Of a stretch of DNA of 64,000 nucleotides, positions 16,746 through 26,500 are shown piece after piece. The translations under genes were made by a program, and so were the position numbers. The stretch is taken from contig JACKFC010000005.1 of the NCBI GenBank assembly GCA_020632665.1, forward strand, positions 1 to 64,000. Reading direction: 5' to 3'. This DNA comes from Deltaproteobacteria bacterium. Its GTDB lineage: Bacteria > Myxococcota_A > UBA9042. Numbering within the stretch: the first letter of the stretch is position 1; every line of letters starts with the position of its first letter. The notes below the pieces were generated by a model. The model saw only the letters and a list, made by a program, of their open reading frames with translations, did not search any database and was not told where the DNA came from.

Positions 16746-17981
16746 TTGCGCGCCGCCATCGACACCGAACGCCTGCTCGGCAGCCTCGACATGCTGGCCC
16801 AAATCGGCGCCATCGACGGCGGCGGCTGCTGCCGGCTGGCCTATAGCGACGAAGACGCCACGGGCCGCCGCTGGCTGGCCTCGCGGATGCGGATGCTCGA
16901 CATGGAGGTCCGCGTCGACGCGGTCGGCAACGTCATCGGTCGCTTCGCCGGACGGGACGACCGCCTGCCGGCCGTCATGCTGGGCAGCCATATCGACACC
17001 GTGCGGACCGGCGGACGCTACGACGGCAACCTCGGCGTCCTCGCCGGGCTCGAGGTCGTGGCCGCGCTGCGCGACTCGGGGCTGCGGCCGCTGCGCGCGA
17101 TCGAGGTCGGCGCCTTCGCCAACGAGGAGGGCGCCCGCTTCGCGCCCGATATGATGGGCAGCTTGGTCTACATCGGTGGACTCTCGGCAGAAGACGCGCT
17201 CGCGGCGGTCGACGTCGACGGCGTGCGCGCCGGGGACGCGGCACAGGCCAGTGGATGCCTCGGCGACGCCGCGACGCCAGGACCGGTGCCGCACGCCTTC
17301 CTCGAGCTGCACATCGAGCAGGGGCCGATCCTCGACCGCGAGGGCTTCGACCTCGGCGTGGTCGAGGCGGTGCAGGGCATCTGTTGGCAGCGCTACCGCT
17401 TCGGCGGGGTGAGCAACCACGCGGGGACGACGCCGATGTCGATGCGGCAGGACGCTGGCTACGTCGCGATGCGCGTCGGCGCGCTGGTCCGCGAGCTTCC
17501 GGCGCGCTACCCGGGTCAGATGGTCGCCACGGTCGGCGTCCTGCGGCTGCAGCCCGAGCTCGTCAACGTTGTGCCGCGGCGGGCCGAGATGACCATCGAC
17601 CTGCGCAACGTCGACCGCGAGGCGTTGCTCGCCGCGCGCGACGACCTCGACGCCGAGATCCGCGCCATCGCCGCGGCCGAGGGCGTCACCGTCGAGCGTG
17701 AATCCATGGCCTTCTTCGACCCCTTCGACTTCGACCCTGGGATCGTCGAACGTGTGGCGCATCACTGCGCCGCGACGGGGCGGCGGGTGCGGCGCATGGT
17801 CTCGGGCGCCGGCCACGACGCCCAGATCCTCGGCCGCGTCGCGAAGGCGGCGATGGTCTTCGTGCCCTCGGTGGGCGGCCTCTCCCACAACGTCCGCGAG
17901 CATACGGCGGCGGAACACCTCGGCCTCGGCGCGCAGGTGATCTGCGACGTCGCGCTGGAGCTCGCCGAGGAGCCCGCATGA
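16746..17981 (+). CDS. M20-family allantoate / N-carbamoyl-L-amino acid amidohydrolase
   Basis: A 411-residue dinuclear metal hydrolase of the allantoate amidohydrolase/hydantoin-utilisation HyuC group. Metal and substrate motifs are visible in order: LGSHIDTVRTGGRYDGNLGV (His82, Asp93), NEEGARF (about 126), ELHIEQGPILD (about 190), GVSNHAGTTPM, GAGHDAQIL and VGGLSHN (metal His near 382). It would remove the ureido group from allantoate or N-carbamoyl amino acids, releasing ammonia and carbon dioxide. The start is TTG with a strong GGAGG site 5 bases before it. The stop overlaps the start of the next gene (ATGA). The neighbours suit a purine or hydantoin breakdown route; which substrate is used cannot be told from sequence. 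Confidence 0.9.
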   Translation: MRAAIDTERLLGSLDMLAQIGAIDGGGCCRLAYSDEDATGRRWLASRMRMLDMEVRVDAVGNVIGRFAGRDDRLPAVMLGSHIDTVRTGGRYDGNLGVLAGLEVVAALRDSGLRPLRAIEVGAFANEEGARFAPDMMGSLVYIGGLSAEDALAAVDVDGVRAGDAAQASGCLGDAATPGPVPHAFLELHIEQGPILDREGFDLGVVEAVQGICWQRYRFGGVSNHAGTTPMSMRQDAGYVAMRVGALVRELPARYPGQMVATVGVLRLQPELVNVVPRRAEMTIDLRNVDREALLAARDDLDAEIRAIAAAEGVTVERESMAFFDPFDFDPGIVERVAHHCAATGRRVRRMVSGAGHDAQILGRVAKAAMVFVPSVGGLSHNVREHTAAEHLGLGAQVICDVALELAEEPA

Positions 17982-18940
17982 GTGCTGCCGGCCCGCTCCG
18001 CGTCGCCCTCGTCGAGACGCGCAACGCCTACGCACCGATGCCCGAGACCGAGGCCGCGTTGCCGGGTCTGGCCGGGCAGCTCGACGCCGTCCGGCAAGCC
18101 AACGTCGCGCACAACGTCGCGTTGATCCACGCCGCCGGTGCACACGGAGCCGGCCTGGTTCTCCTCTCGGAATTCTGCACCGCACCCTATTTCGCCCTCT
18201 CGCAGCGCGCGTTCTGGCGCGATCTCGCCGAAGACGCGCACGACGGACCGAGCGTGCGGGCGTTCGCTGCCGCTGCTGCCGAGGCCGGAGTCGTCGTCGT
18301 CGCGCCGATCTACGAACGCTGCGGCAGCACCGGCAAGCTGCACGACACGGCGGTCGTGATCGACGCCGACGGCAGCCTGCTCGGCTCCTACCGCAAGCTC
18401 CACGTGCCCGACGGCAGCAACGAGCAGGCGAGCTTCTCCGAGGCATTCTACTACGAGGCGCCCGGTGAGCCCGGACCGGTCTGGCGACCCGAGCGCAACG
18501 TCTCGCGCCACCCGCTGCTGCCCGTCTTCGCCACAGCTGTCGGTCGGATCGGGGTCAGCATCTGCTACGACCGCCACTTCGACGGGGTGCAGCGCGCGCT
18601 CGCCCGCAACGGCGCGGAGCTGGTGCTCTGCCCGGCGGTGACCTTCGGCGCCAAGAGCGAGCGGATGTGGCGGCTCGAATCGGCCGTCGACGCCGCCCGC
18701 CACCGCATCTTCGTCGGCGTCAGCAACCGCGTCGGCAGCGAGGCGCCGTGGGGGCAGCCCTATTTCGGCGACAGCCACGTCGCCGGGCCGGAGGGTATCC
18801 TTCCGGCCGATCGCAGCGTCGCGGGGTTGGTCCTGAGCGACCTCGATCTCGAGAGCCTCGGCGCGACCGATCCGTCCGGCTGGCACCTCGACCGCGACCG
18901 GCGCGACGCCGACTACGAACGCGACGTGACGCCCGGCTGA
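17978..18940 (+). CDS. nitrilase-superfamily carbamoyl amidase (N-carbamoylputrescine amidase / beta-ureidopropionase type)
   Basis: A 320-residue carbon-nitrogen hydrolase with the complete catalytic triad: Glu65 (LLSEF), Lys140 (YRKLHVPDG) and Cys196 (GVSICYDRHF). The spacing and the motif CYDRHFDGVQRALARNGAE fit the N-carbamoyl amidase branches of the superfamily, which split N-carbamoyl amines or N-carbamoyl beta-amino acids. It is translationally coupled to the M20 amidohydrolase by a 4-base overlap and is the last gene of the cluster. Together with the molybdenum hydroxylase this supports a pathway that opens and strips ureide rings. Exact substrate remains open between carbamoylputrescine, ureidopropionate and N-carbamoyl amino acids. 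Confidence 0.9.
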   Translation: MSAAGPLRVALVETRNAYAPMPETEAALPGLAGQLDAVRQANVAHNVALIHAAGAHGAGLVLLSEFCTAPYFALSQRAFWRDLAEDAHDGPSVRAFAAAAAEAGVVVVAPIYERCGSTGKLHDTAVVIDADGSLLGSYRKLHVPDGSNEQASFSEAFYYEAPGEPGPVWRPERNVSRHPLLPVFATAVGRIGVSICYDRHFDGVQRALARNGAELVLCPAVTFGAKSERMWRLESAVDAARHRIFVGVSNRVGSEAPWGQPYFGDSHVAGPEGILPADRSVAGLVLSDLDLESLGATDPSGWHLDRDRRDADYERDVTPG

Positions 18941-18966
18941 CGGTGCGGCCGAAGTTGGCGTAGTCT
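18937..18966 (+). promoter_or_regulatory. promoter-like sequence before the S9 peptidase gene
   Basis: CTGACG (18937-18942) and TAGTCT (18961-18966) are 18 bp apart, 55 bases before the ATG at 19022. The -35 overlaps the stop codon of the amidase gene. The -10 has the TAGnCT form seen elsewhere in the window. Confidence 0.3.
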
Positions 18967-19021
18967 CGGCGTCACGCGCCGCCTGTCGGCCATCGACCTC
19001 GCATCCCTGCCGGAGCCCTTC

Positions 19022-21181
19022 ATGCCAAACCGCCTGCCTGCCGCCGCCGCGCTCCTCGTGGCGCTCTCGCTCGCCATTTCGACTTTCGCCGCCGTCCCGA
19101 GCTTCGCCGCCGCGCCCGGCAAGCGCGACCACGACATCACGGTCGAAGACTACTTCACGCTGGCCCATATCTGGCAGGTCGCGGCCTCGCCCGATGGCCG
19201 GCTGCTGGCGTGGAGCGAGCTGCGCTGGGAAGAGGAGCTGCCGACGCGCAACGTCGACATCTGGGTGGCGCAGAGCCGTGGCGGCGCCGCGATGCGGATC
19301 ACCTTCGACGCGGCGCTCGACGCCGACCCGAGCTTCTCGCCGGATTCGCAGTGGCTGCTCTTCTCGAGCACGCGCAAGGGCGCGGGATCGCCGGCGCTGG
19401 CCAAGGGCCGCAAGGAGGTCTGGCGGATGCGGACCGACGGCAGCGGCAAGCAGGCGCTGACCCGCGAGGGCGAGGGCGTCGAGGGCTGGGAGCTCGCGGC
19501 CGATGGCTCCGCGCTCTACTACACCACCGCGCGCGACCACCAGGATCCCGACGGCTTCGAGAAGCTGCGCGGCAAGCACAAGCTCGACTACGGCCGCGGC
19601 GTGCGGAAGTGGACCACCTTCTGGCGTCTCGACCTGCGCACCTGGCGGCGCAGCAAGGTGGCCGAGGTCCAGGCCTTCGTCCGCTCGTTCGCGCTCGCGC
19701 CCGACGGTACGCGGATCGCCATGATCACCGTGCCGACCCGGCGCCTGATCGACAACGAAGGCTGGTCCGAGGTGGAGCTGCTCGACCTCATCGCCAGCAA
19801 AGACCCCGCCAAGCCCGAGGTGACGCGGCTCGACGCGGCGGTCTGGCGCAAGCAGGCCCCTTCGCCCTACGGCTGGCTGGAGAACCCGACGTTCTCGGCC
19901 GATAGCGGATTGCTCGCCTTCACCGTCGGCTTCGACGGCTATCCGGCCGAGACCATCGCGGTCGAGCTCGACGGCACCAAGCAGCTGCAGACCCACCGCC
20001 TGCCCCGCTTCGAAGCGTTCACCGTCGAGGGTCCGGTGGCGATTCGGCCCGGCAGCCGTGACGTCTGCACCCGCGGCACGCATCGCGCCCGGGACGGCGT
20101 CTTCTGCGTCGGCGGCGTGCGTGGCGGCAAGGTCGGCGCGCCGTATCGCCTGACCAATACGGCGAGCGGCAGCGTCTCGGCCTTCCACTTCTCCCGCGAC
20201 GGCAAGACCCTCGCCATCGTCCAATCCGACCTCGACCATACCCCGGACGTCTTCGTCATGCCGGCGAAGGGGGGCACCAGCGCCAAGCGCATCAGCCGGC
20301 AGAACCCGCAGGTGGACCGTTGGAAGCTGCCGCAGATCTCGGCGGTGCGCTGGAAGAGCAAAGACGGGACCGAGGTCGAGGGCATCCTCGAGCTGCCTCC
20401 CGGCTACGACAAGAGCAAAGGTCCGCTGCCGCTGGCGGTGGAGCTGCACGGCGGCCCGACCTCGGCGACCAAGCTCGAGCTGCGCTATTGGATCTACGGC
20501 CGGACCCTGCTCGCCGCCCGCGGCTGGGCCTTGCTCTCGCCGAACTACCGCGGTTCGACGGGCTACGGCGACAAATTCCTGACCGACCTGATCGGGCACA
20601 AGAACGATCGCGACATCGCCGATATCCGCAGCGGCGTCGACCACCTCATCGCGTGCGGCATCGCCGATCCGAAGCGCATGGCGGTGATGGGCTGGTCCAA
20701 CGGCGGCTACCTGACCAACTGCATGATCGCGGCCGACCAGCGCTTCGCGGCGGCCTCGTCGGGTGCAGGCGTCTTCGACACGACGATGCAGTGGATGATC
20801 GAGGATACGCCTGGTCACGTCATCAACTACAACCGCGGGCTGCCGTGGAAGGCCAAGGAAGCGATGCAGAAATCGTCGCCGCTCTACGCCGTCGACAAGG
20901 TCGAGACGCCGACGCTGATCCACGTCGGTGAGCACGACGAGCGGGTGCCCGTGCAGCACAGCCGCGGCCTGTTCCGCTCGCTCGAGCAATACCTGCACGT
21001 GCCGACGCAGCTCGTCGTCTACCCCGGCGAGGGCCACGGCCTGACCCGCAAGGCGCACCGCGAGGCGAAGATGCGCTGGGACCTGGCCTGGTTCGAGAAG
21101 TACGTGCCCGGCTTCGAGAAGAAGGTGCCCGCTGGGAGCGCTGACAAGGCGGCTGAGAAGCCGCGGGGAACGTCGCGCTGA
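19022..21181 (+). CDS. exported S9 prolyl-oligopeptidase-family peptidase
   Basis: A 719-residue protein with a signal peptide (about 1-36, FAAAP cleavage region). An N-terminal WD40-like beta-propeller (about 45-430; repeated DGRLLAWSE, SPDSQWLLFSS, SRDGKTLAIV units) precedes an alpha/beta-hydrolase domain. The catalytic residues are complete: Ser559 in GWSNGGY, Asp639 in GEHDERVP and His672 in GEGHGL. Family enzymes (acylaminoacyl or dipeptidyl peptidases) cut short peptides admitted through the propeller. It should act in the periplasm or outside. It begins a same-strand run of secreted hydrolases. The C-terminal 20 residues are Lys-rich and dispensable-looking. Confidence 0.93.
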   Translation: MPNRLPAAAALLVALSLAISTFAAVPSFAAAPGKRDHDITVEDYFTLAHIWQVAASPDGRLLAWSELRWEEELPTRNVDIWVAQSRGGAAMRITFDAALDADPSFSPDSQWLLFSSTRKGAGSPALAKGRKEVWRMRTDGSGKQALTREGEGVEGWELAADGSALYYTTARDHQDPDGFEKLRGKHKLDYGRGVRKWTTFWRLDLRTWRRSKVAEVQAFVRSFALAPDGTRIAMITVPTRRLIDNEGWSEVELLDLIASKDPAKPEVTRLDAAVWRKQAPSPYGWLENPTFSADSGLLAFTVGFDGYPAETIAVELDGTKQLQTHRLPRFEAFTVEGPVAIRPGSRDVCTRGTHRARDGVFCVGGVRGGKVGAPYRLTNTASGSVSAFHFSRDGKTLAIVQSDLDHTPDVFVMPAKGGTSAKRISRQNPQVDRWKLPQISAVRWKSKDGTEVEGILELPPGYDKSKGPLPLAVELHGGPTSATKLELRYWIYGRTLLAARGWALLSPNYRGSTGYGDKFLTDLIGHKNDRDIADIRSGVDHLIACGIADPKRMAVMGWSNGGYLTNCMIAADQRFAAASSGAGVFDTTMQWMIEDTPGHVINYNRGLPWKAKEAMQKSSPLYAVDKVETPTLIHVGEHDERVPVQHSRGLFRSLEQYLHVPTQLVVYPGEGHGLTRKAHREAKMRWDLAWFEKYVPGFEKKVPAGSADKAAEKPRGTSR

Positions 21182-21363
21182 TCGGAACTTGATTGTTGCA
21201 GGACGGCGGGTTATCTACGCCGCCGACCGCTGGTTCCGCACAAATTTGCTGCTGCACTAGATCGGTTCACAGGTCCGCGCGTCGAAAGGACCAGAGGCGA
21301 CGGTCGCCTCATGACGCGCGAGATGAATCCATGGTCCTTCGCACTCACGAGAGGGAAACGAAA
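21182..21363 (+). promoter_or_regulatory. AT-richer leader with promoter-like sequence and hairpin
   Basis: This 182-base gap precedes the trypsin-like lipoprotein gene and is less GC-rich than its surroundings. TTGATT (21189-21194) and TATCTA (21212-21217), 17 bp apart, form a possible promoter. A perfect 7-bp inverted repeat GAGGCGA/TCGCCTC with a 3-base loop (21294-21310) lies in the predicted leader about 54 bases before the ATG. No T-tract follows the hairpin, so it is not a terminator. A regulatory or RNA-stabilising role is a guess. Confidence 0.3.
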
Positions 21364-22395
21364 ATGCGTCTCGCAACTCACCTCGCGATCACCGGAAAGC
21401 GGCTCCACCTGCCGCTGCTCCTGGTGCTCGTCGCGCTCACCGCCACCGCTTGCGGCGGTGTCGATTGGCGCAAGCAGACGGTCTCGCTGCAGGCCGCCGG
21501 CTACCAGTTCCAGGGGACGGGCATCAAGCCGGTCGGTTGGAACGGATCGGGTGTCTTCATCGACGAGAAGACCGTCGTCACCAACGCCCACGTCGCCGGC
21601 AAGGCGCTGAAGATGATCGGCAAGGACGACTACGGCACGAAGTACACCTTCCGCCAGATCCTCGCCTACGACGGTGATCTCGATATCGCCGTGCTCAAGG
21701 TGCAGGGGACTGCCGAGGTGGATGTTCTCCCGCTGAAGGAGCGCCCGGACGACCCGAAGGATCTCCGCGGCAACAAGGTCCTCGCCATCGGCAACACCGG
21801 CGGCATGGGCCTTTCGCGCTACACCGGCGAGGTCACCAACGTCGTCGGCAAGCGCTCGCAGGAGAACCTGGTCCACTCCGCCGACATCAGCTCGGGCAGC
21901 TCCGGCGGCCCGCTCTACGACGGCGACGCTGGTGAGCTCTACGGCATCAACAAGAGCATCAACCTGCACCTGCGGCAGTCGTTCGCGACGCCGGCCTGGT
22001 CGGTGCAGAAGGTGGTCGACAAGGCCCGCCGCGCCGGTGGCACGGACCTCACCGAGGCCTTCAAGCCGGCCGAATTCCCGATGCAGCTCGACGTGAAGCG
22101 CTCGTTCTGCCTCGAGCCCGGCCAGAAGATCATCGCCCCGGTCCAGGTCGTCGGCACCGCCGATCTGGTCGCCGCGGTGAAGTTCCAGACCGAGAACACG
22201 CCGCTCTTCTTCGGCCTCGTGCGCGGGAACTCGCTGATGAGCAAGGGTGTCATCAGCAAGGACCTGCTCGCGGCCTGGACGCTGCCCGGTAGCGGCGTCT
22301 ACGCGGCCATCCTCGTCAACCCGCCGCAAGCGACTGCAAAGGCTTGCGGCGCGGTGGGAGTCGGACGGATGGCCTGGGAGAAGCGCATCCACTAA
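21364..22395 (+). CDS. lipoprotein trypsin-like serine protease
   Basis: A 343-residue lipoprotein (signal ending ALTATAC, lipidated Cys near 28) with a chymotrypsin-fold protease domain (about 45-215). The triad is complete: His76 (VTNAHVAG), Asp107 (GDLDIAVLK) and Ser180 (SGSSGGPLYDG). This is the DegP/S1C-like serine arrangement, but no PDZ domain follows. Instead there is a roughly 125-residue C-terminal beta-rich domain of unknown type. The ATG at 21364 is chosen because it gives a lipoprotein signal; the frame stays open upstream. It probably shares a transcript with the next gene and ends at the terminator at 23498-23553. A quality-control or processing protease at the inner or outer membrane is likely. 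Confidence 0.88.
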   Translation: MRLATHLAITGKRLHLPLLLVLVALTATACGGVDWRKQTVSLQAAGYQFQGTGIKPVGWNGSGVFIDEKTVVTNAHVAGKALKMIGKDDYGTKYTFRQILAYDGDLDIAVLKVQGTAEVDVLPLKERPDDPKDLRGNKVLAIGNTGGMGLSRYTGEVTNVVGKRSQENLVHSADISSGSSGGPLYDGDAGELYGINKSINLHLRQSFATPAWSVQKVVDKARRAGGTDLTEAFKPAEFPMQLDVKRSFCLEPGQKIIAPVQVVGTADLVAAVKFQTENTPLFFGLVRGNSLMSKGVISKDLLAAWTLPGSGVYAAILVNPPQATAKACGAVGVGRMAWEKRIH

Positions 22396-22488
22396 ACGCA
22401 TCCCGGGCGCGAGGGCGTCCCGGATCCGTCCGGCGCAATCGCGCACCATGCCCTCCGCGGAGGAGGGCGAACCAGGGGAGAAGAAGTC

Positions 22489-23478
22489 ATGATGAAGTTC
22501 AAGCAAAGCAAGTTGGCCGGGCGCTTCGCGACGCTCGGGACCACGGCGCTGGTCGCCGCCTCGCTGGCGCTGACGCCGGCGCTGGCTTCGGCCGCGGGCA
22601 AGAAGAAGGCCCCGCCGCGCCCGACCAAGGAAGCGGCCAAGGCCGAGCCGAAGAAGGAAGAGGCCAAACCCGCCGAGGCCAAGCCGGCCGAGGCGCCGCC
22701 GACCACCACCGCCGCCGCCATCCCGGCCGAGCCGACCGACGAGCTCATCCTCTCGGGTGACAACGTCGTCGCGGTGCAGCCGGTCTTCATGGTCGGCGCC
22801 GGTGCCGAGGCCGGTTGGTACGATATGGCCGCCTACGTCTCCGGCGCCAAGGTCGACAAGGCCGCGTCCGCCGAGGCCGCGAAGGCCGCCATCGCGGCGC
22901 CCAAGGCGATCGACAAGGGCTTCGGCTTCGCCGGAGCGTCGAGCGCCAAGGACGTCCGCGTGCTGCACCAGGCCATCGCGCTCGGCTTCGTGCCGTCGCT
23001 GGTCATCGCGGGCCAGGCGGAGAAGGCCAAGTCGCTCGCCACCGGCCTGGTCAGCTCGATGGACGCGCTCTCGGACCTGACCCCCGAGACCCAGGAGAGC
23101 GCCAAGCTCTTCGCCGCGCTCGGCCTCGCCGACAAGAAGGTGAAGGAGGAGCTCGTCGGGATGATCTTCGCTCGCGCGATGCGCGCCGGCATGAAGGGCA
23201 TCGCCGACGGTCCGCAGCGCGCCCACGGCTACTACGTCGCGGGTGTGTGGACCGGCATGTCGCTGCTCTTCGCTTCGCTCGGTGGCAAGTCGGAGACCTT
23301 CGCCGACCTCGCCGAGCCGATCTGCGTCCTGCTCGACAAGGACGCTGCCTTCGGTGGCGCCGACCGCACCATCGCGAGCCATATGCGCACCATCGCGGCG
23401 GAGCTGAAGAAGGAGCGCCCGGCGGCCGCCACCATCCGTGGTGAGGTCGAGGCGATCCTCAACGTGAAGCCCGACTAG
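22489..23478 (+). CDS. exported Lys/Ala/Pro-rich protein, unknown function
   Basis: A 329-residue protein with a signal peptide (about 1-36, ALASAAG). Residues 36-80 form a low-complexity Lys/Pro/Glu/Ala tether of the kind that spans cell wall. The remaining 250 residues are helical, with repeated hydrophobic-helix pattern (LHQAIALGFVPSLVIAGQ, KLFAALGLADKKVKEELVGM, ERPAAATIRGEVEAILNVKPD). There are no cysteines and no recognisable catalytic motif. It has a GGGGAGAAG site and starts at paired ATGs. A 7-bp inverted repeat GCCCTCC/GGAGGGC (22450-22468) stands just before the gene. It lies between a secreted protease and the secreted CHAT protein and could be a partner or substrate; this is inference. 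Confidence 0.75.
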   Translation: MMKFKQSKLAGRFATLGTTALVAASLALTPALASAAGKKKAPPRPTKEAAKAEPKKEEAKPAEAKPAEAPPTTTAAAIPAEPTDELILSGDNVVAVQPVFMVGAGAEAGWYDMAAYVSGAKVDKAASAEAAKAAIAAPKAIDKGFGFAGASSAKDVRVLHQAIALGFVPSLVIAGQAEKAKSLATGLVSSMDALSDLTPETQESAKLFAALGLADKKVKEELVGMIFARAMRAGMKGIADGPQRAHGYYVAGVWTGMSLLFASLGGKSETFADLAEPICVLLDKDAAFGGADRTIASHMRTIAAELKKERPAAATIRGEVEAILNVKPD

Positions 23479-23497
23479 GCTCACGCGTTCTCGTACT

Positions 23498-23553
23498 GCG
23501 GGCGGCCTCGGCCGGTGCCTCGGGGCCCGGAAGGGGCCGCCCGCTGCGTTTTT
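23498..23553 (+). terminator. strong rho-independent terminator
   Basis: GCGGGCGGCC (23498-23507) pairs perfectly with GGCCGCCCGC (23535-23544). The 27-base loop can fold further (CCGG/CCGG). TGCG and five Ts (23549-23553) follow. It ends the transcription unit of 21364-23478 only 23 bases before the CHAT gene start, so that gene needs its own promoter or read-through. Confidence 0.8.
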
Positions 23554-23576
23554 CGCGCCTGATCACGGAGAGACCG

Positions 23577-26500
23577 ATGTCGCCGACCCGTCGCCACCGC
23601 AGCACCGCAGCCGCTGCTCCCGCAGCCGGCGTCCTGGTGCTCGGCCTCGCCGTGTTGCTCGCGACACCTGTCGCCGCAGACCCGCCGCCGCAGCCGGTCG
23701 ACCGCGCAGCCATGCTCGCCAAGGCGCCTCCGGCAGGCAAAGCGCTGTGCCACGACGTGCCCGACGTCGACCTCGAGTGGTGCCTCTCGGGCTGCACCGC
23801 GTGGCCGGCGACGACGGCGTGCCTGATGGCGCGGCGGTGGGGCGCGATGGGCATCCAGGTCGCCCTCTACGCGCGGAAGAACGGCCGCACGGTCCCGGAC
23901 GTGGCGAAAGAAGCCGGGATGGATCCGGCGCAGGCCGAGCTGCTCCGGCTCTACGCCGATTGGGAGGCCATCGTCCCGGTGGATTGGAATGGCACCGGCG
24001 CGCTGCAGGGCCAGGCCAAGGCGACCTTCGCCCAGGCGCAGCAATTGGCCAAAGACGGCACGGCGGCCTATGCCGCCCGCGACCACGACAAGGCGAAGAC
24101 GCTGCTGATGCGGTCGACCGAGTTGGTCGCCAAGGCCTATGGTCCCAAGCACGTCGAGGTCGCCAAGGCAATGGTCCGGGTCGCCTACCCGGAGATGAAG
24201 CTGCGCAACTATGCGGTGGCGCGGAAGGTCCTGCAGGCGGCGCTCGAGCGCTTCCGCGCGGTCATGCCGGAAGACCACCCCGCCATCGCCGACGCGATGC
24301 AGGTCCTCGGTCAGGTCGAGCACGCCGATTTGCACTTCACCGAGGCGCGCAAGCTCTTCGAAGGCGCGATCGCGCGGCGGCGCAAAACGCATGGCGAGAG
24401 TGACCCGAAGCTCGCGACGATGTGGAACAACCTCGGCTTCCCCTGCGAGGAGCTCGCCGACTTCCGCTGCAAGCGCGAGGCGCTCGAGAAGTCGATGGCG
24501 ATCCGGGAGGTGACCAATGGGCCCGAGAGCCTGGAGCTGGCCACCGAGCTCTCGAACCTCGGCGTCTTCCTCTCACAGCTCGGCGAGCTCGATCGCGCCT
24601 CGGCGGTGCTGGAGCGGGCGCGCGAACTCCGGGTTCGCCACAACGCACCGGCCGAGGACCGCGCGACGTCGTACAACAACCTCGGAGGGCACGCCGTCTC
24701 GCTGGGCCTCTACCACGACGCGCAGCAGCTCTTCGAGCAGGCGCTGCAGATCTGGGACAGCGATCCGAAGACCGATCCGCTCAAGCGCGCCGTCACCGCC
24801 GGGCAGCTCGGCACCTCGCTGATCCGGATGGGCAGCCTGCAAGCCGGCGTCGTGCTGATCGTCAAAGTGCTCGAGCTGCGGCGCGCCAAGCTGCCGGCAC
24901 ATCACCCAGACGTGCAGCTCTCGCTCGCCACGGTCGGCGAGACGCTGCTCGAGCTCGCACGGGGTCAACTGCGCGGCGCCGACCGCGACCGCGAAGTAGC
25001 GAAGGCCGTGGGCTACCTCGAAGACGCGCTCGAAGGGACGGTGAAGCTGCGCGGCGCCGACCACCCCGACTCGGCCATGGCGCTGCTGCGCGTCGCAGGG
25101 GCACGGCCAGATCAGGGCAAGGGCGAGCTGGCGCCGCCGCTCTTCGAGAAAGCCATCGCGATCTTGGAGAAGCATCACGGCAAGGAGCATCCGAGCCTGA
25201 TCCCGGCCTGGAACAACTACGGCGTCGCGTTGGTCGCGCTGTCGCGGACGCAAGACGCCCTCGCCGCGTATCGCAAGGCGCTGGCCATCGCAGAGGCGCT
25301 GCTCGGGCTCTGGCACCCGAATACGCTCGGCATCCGCACCAATATGCTCAACCTCCGCCTGCAGAGCGGCAAGCCCGACGCCGCCGCGGCCGCCGAGGTC
25401 GAGGCGCTCGTCGGTGAGACGGTGCGCGCCGTCGAGGCGGCGATCCTCTCGGCGCGCAGCGATCTCGGCCTGCTCTTCCTCGCCCACCAGCACCGCCAAG
25501 CCCGCGAGCTGGCGCTGCGGCTGCAGGCAAAGGGCGGCGACACCAAGACGGCGTACGGCGCGCTCCTGGCCACCACAGGGCTGGCCCAGCGAGCCGAGGT
25601 GATCTGGCGCGGGATGATGCGGCTCCAGCCCTCGGCGTCGTCGGACGTTTGGGCGACGCTCGAGAGCTATCGCGACAATGCGCGGCAGCGGATGGCGATC
25701 GAGGGCGGCGCGGGCTCGCTTTCACTGCCCGCGTCGCGACGCCGGGCTGAGCGCAAACGCCTGGACGCCGAACGCAGCGCGCTGGCTGCCAAGCTCGACC
25801 GCGCCTTGCCTCAGATCGTCTCGGCGCAGCGCACGCTCCGACCGGATTTGGCCCAGGTCTGCACCCGGCTGCGGAAGGACGACTCCCGACTCGTCCACTT
25901 CGCCTCGTGGACCGAGACCACCGAGGACGGCAAGCCGCGCGACCACTACGGCGCCTGGGTGGTGACGGGGAAGGGCTGCACCGTCCGCTTCGTCGCGCTC
26001 GGGCCGGCGCGCGCGGTCGACGACGCGATCGGCAAATGGCGCGACAGCATCGGCAAGGCCACGGCCTGCTTCGTCAAGAAGCGCAAGGCGGCGTTCTGCA
26101 AGCGCGACCTCGCCGCGATGGACGGCCTCGGCGCCACGATCCGCGACGCGGTCTGGGCGCCGGTACAGGGCGCGCTCGGCAAGCCAGGGCGGGTCTGGAT
26201 CGTCGCCACGGAAGATATCGCGGCCCTCGCCTTCGACGCGCTGCCCGGCGCCGACGGCCGCTACCTCGCCGAGGATTGGACGATCGGCTACCTGCCGCAC
26301 CCTGCCGCGCTCGCCATCGGCGACGCCGCCGCGCACGAGGGCAAGGCCAGCGGGGCCCTGGTCGTCGGCGACCTCGACTACGAGCAGATGCCCGCCGACA
26401 GCCAAAAAGCCTTGGCCAGCTGGGAGCGCTGCGACGGTGATGCCTGCCGCAGCCTGCAGGCCGGTGACGGTGCCGCGCGCCTGCTGGCCGACGCCCGTGG

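Noticed and set aside
17762..21058. A 1098-residue reverse-strand frame opposite the S9 peptidase and amidase genes
   Set aside because: Repetitive Arg/Ala/Asp/Gly composition and no start signal or domain; the forward genes have full catalytic motifs.
21294..21310. Hairpin GAGGCGA-CGG-TCGCCTC as a terminator
   Set aside because: No T-tract follows, and it lies just before the next gene's start, so it is more likely a leader structure.
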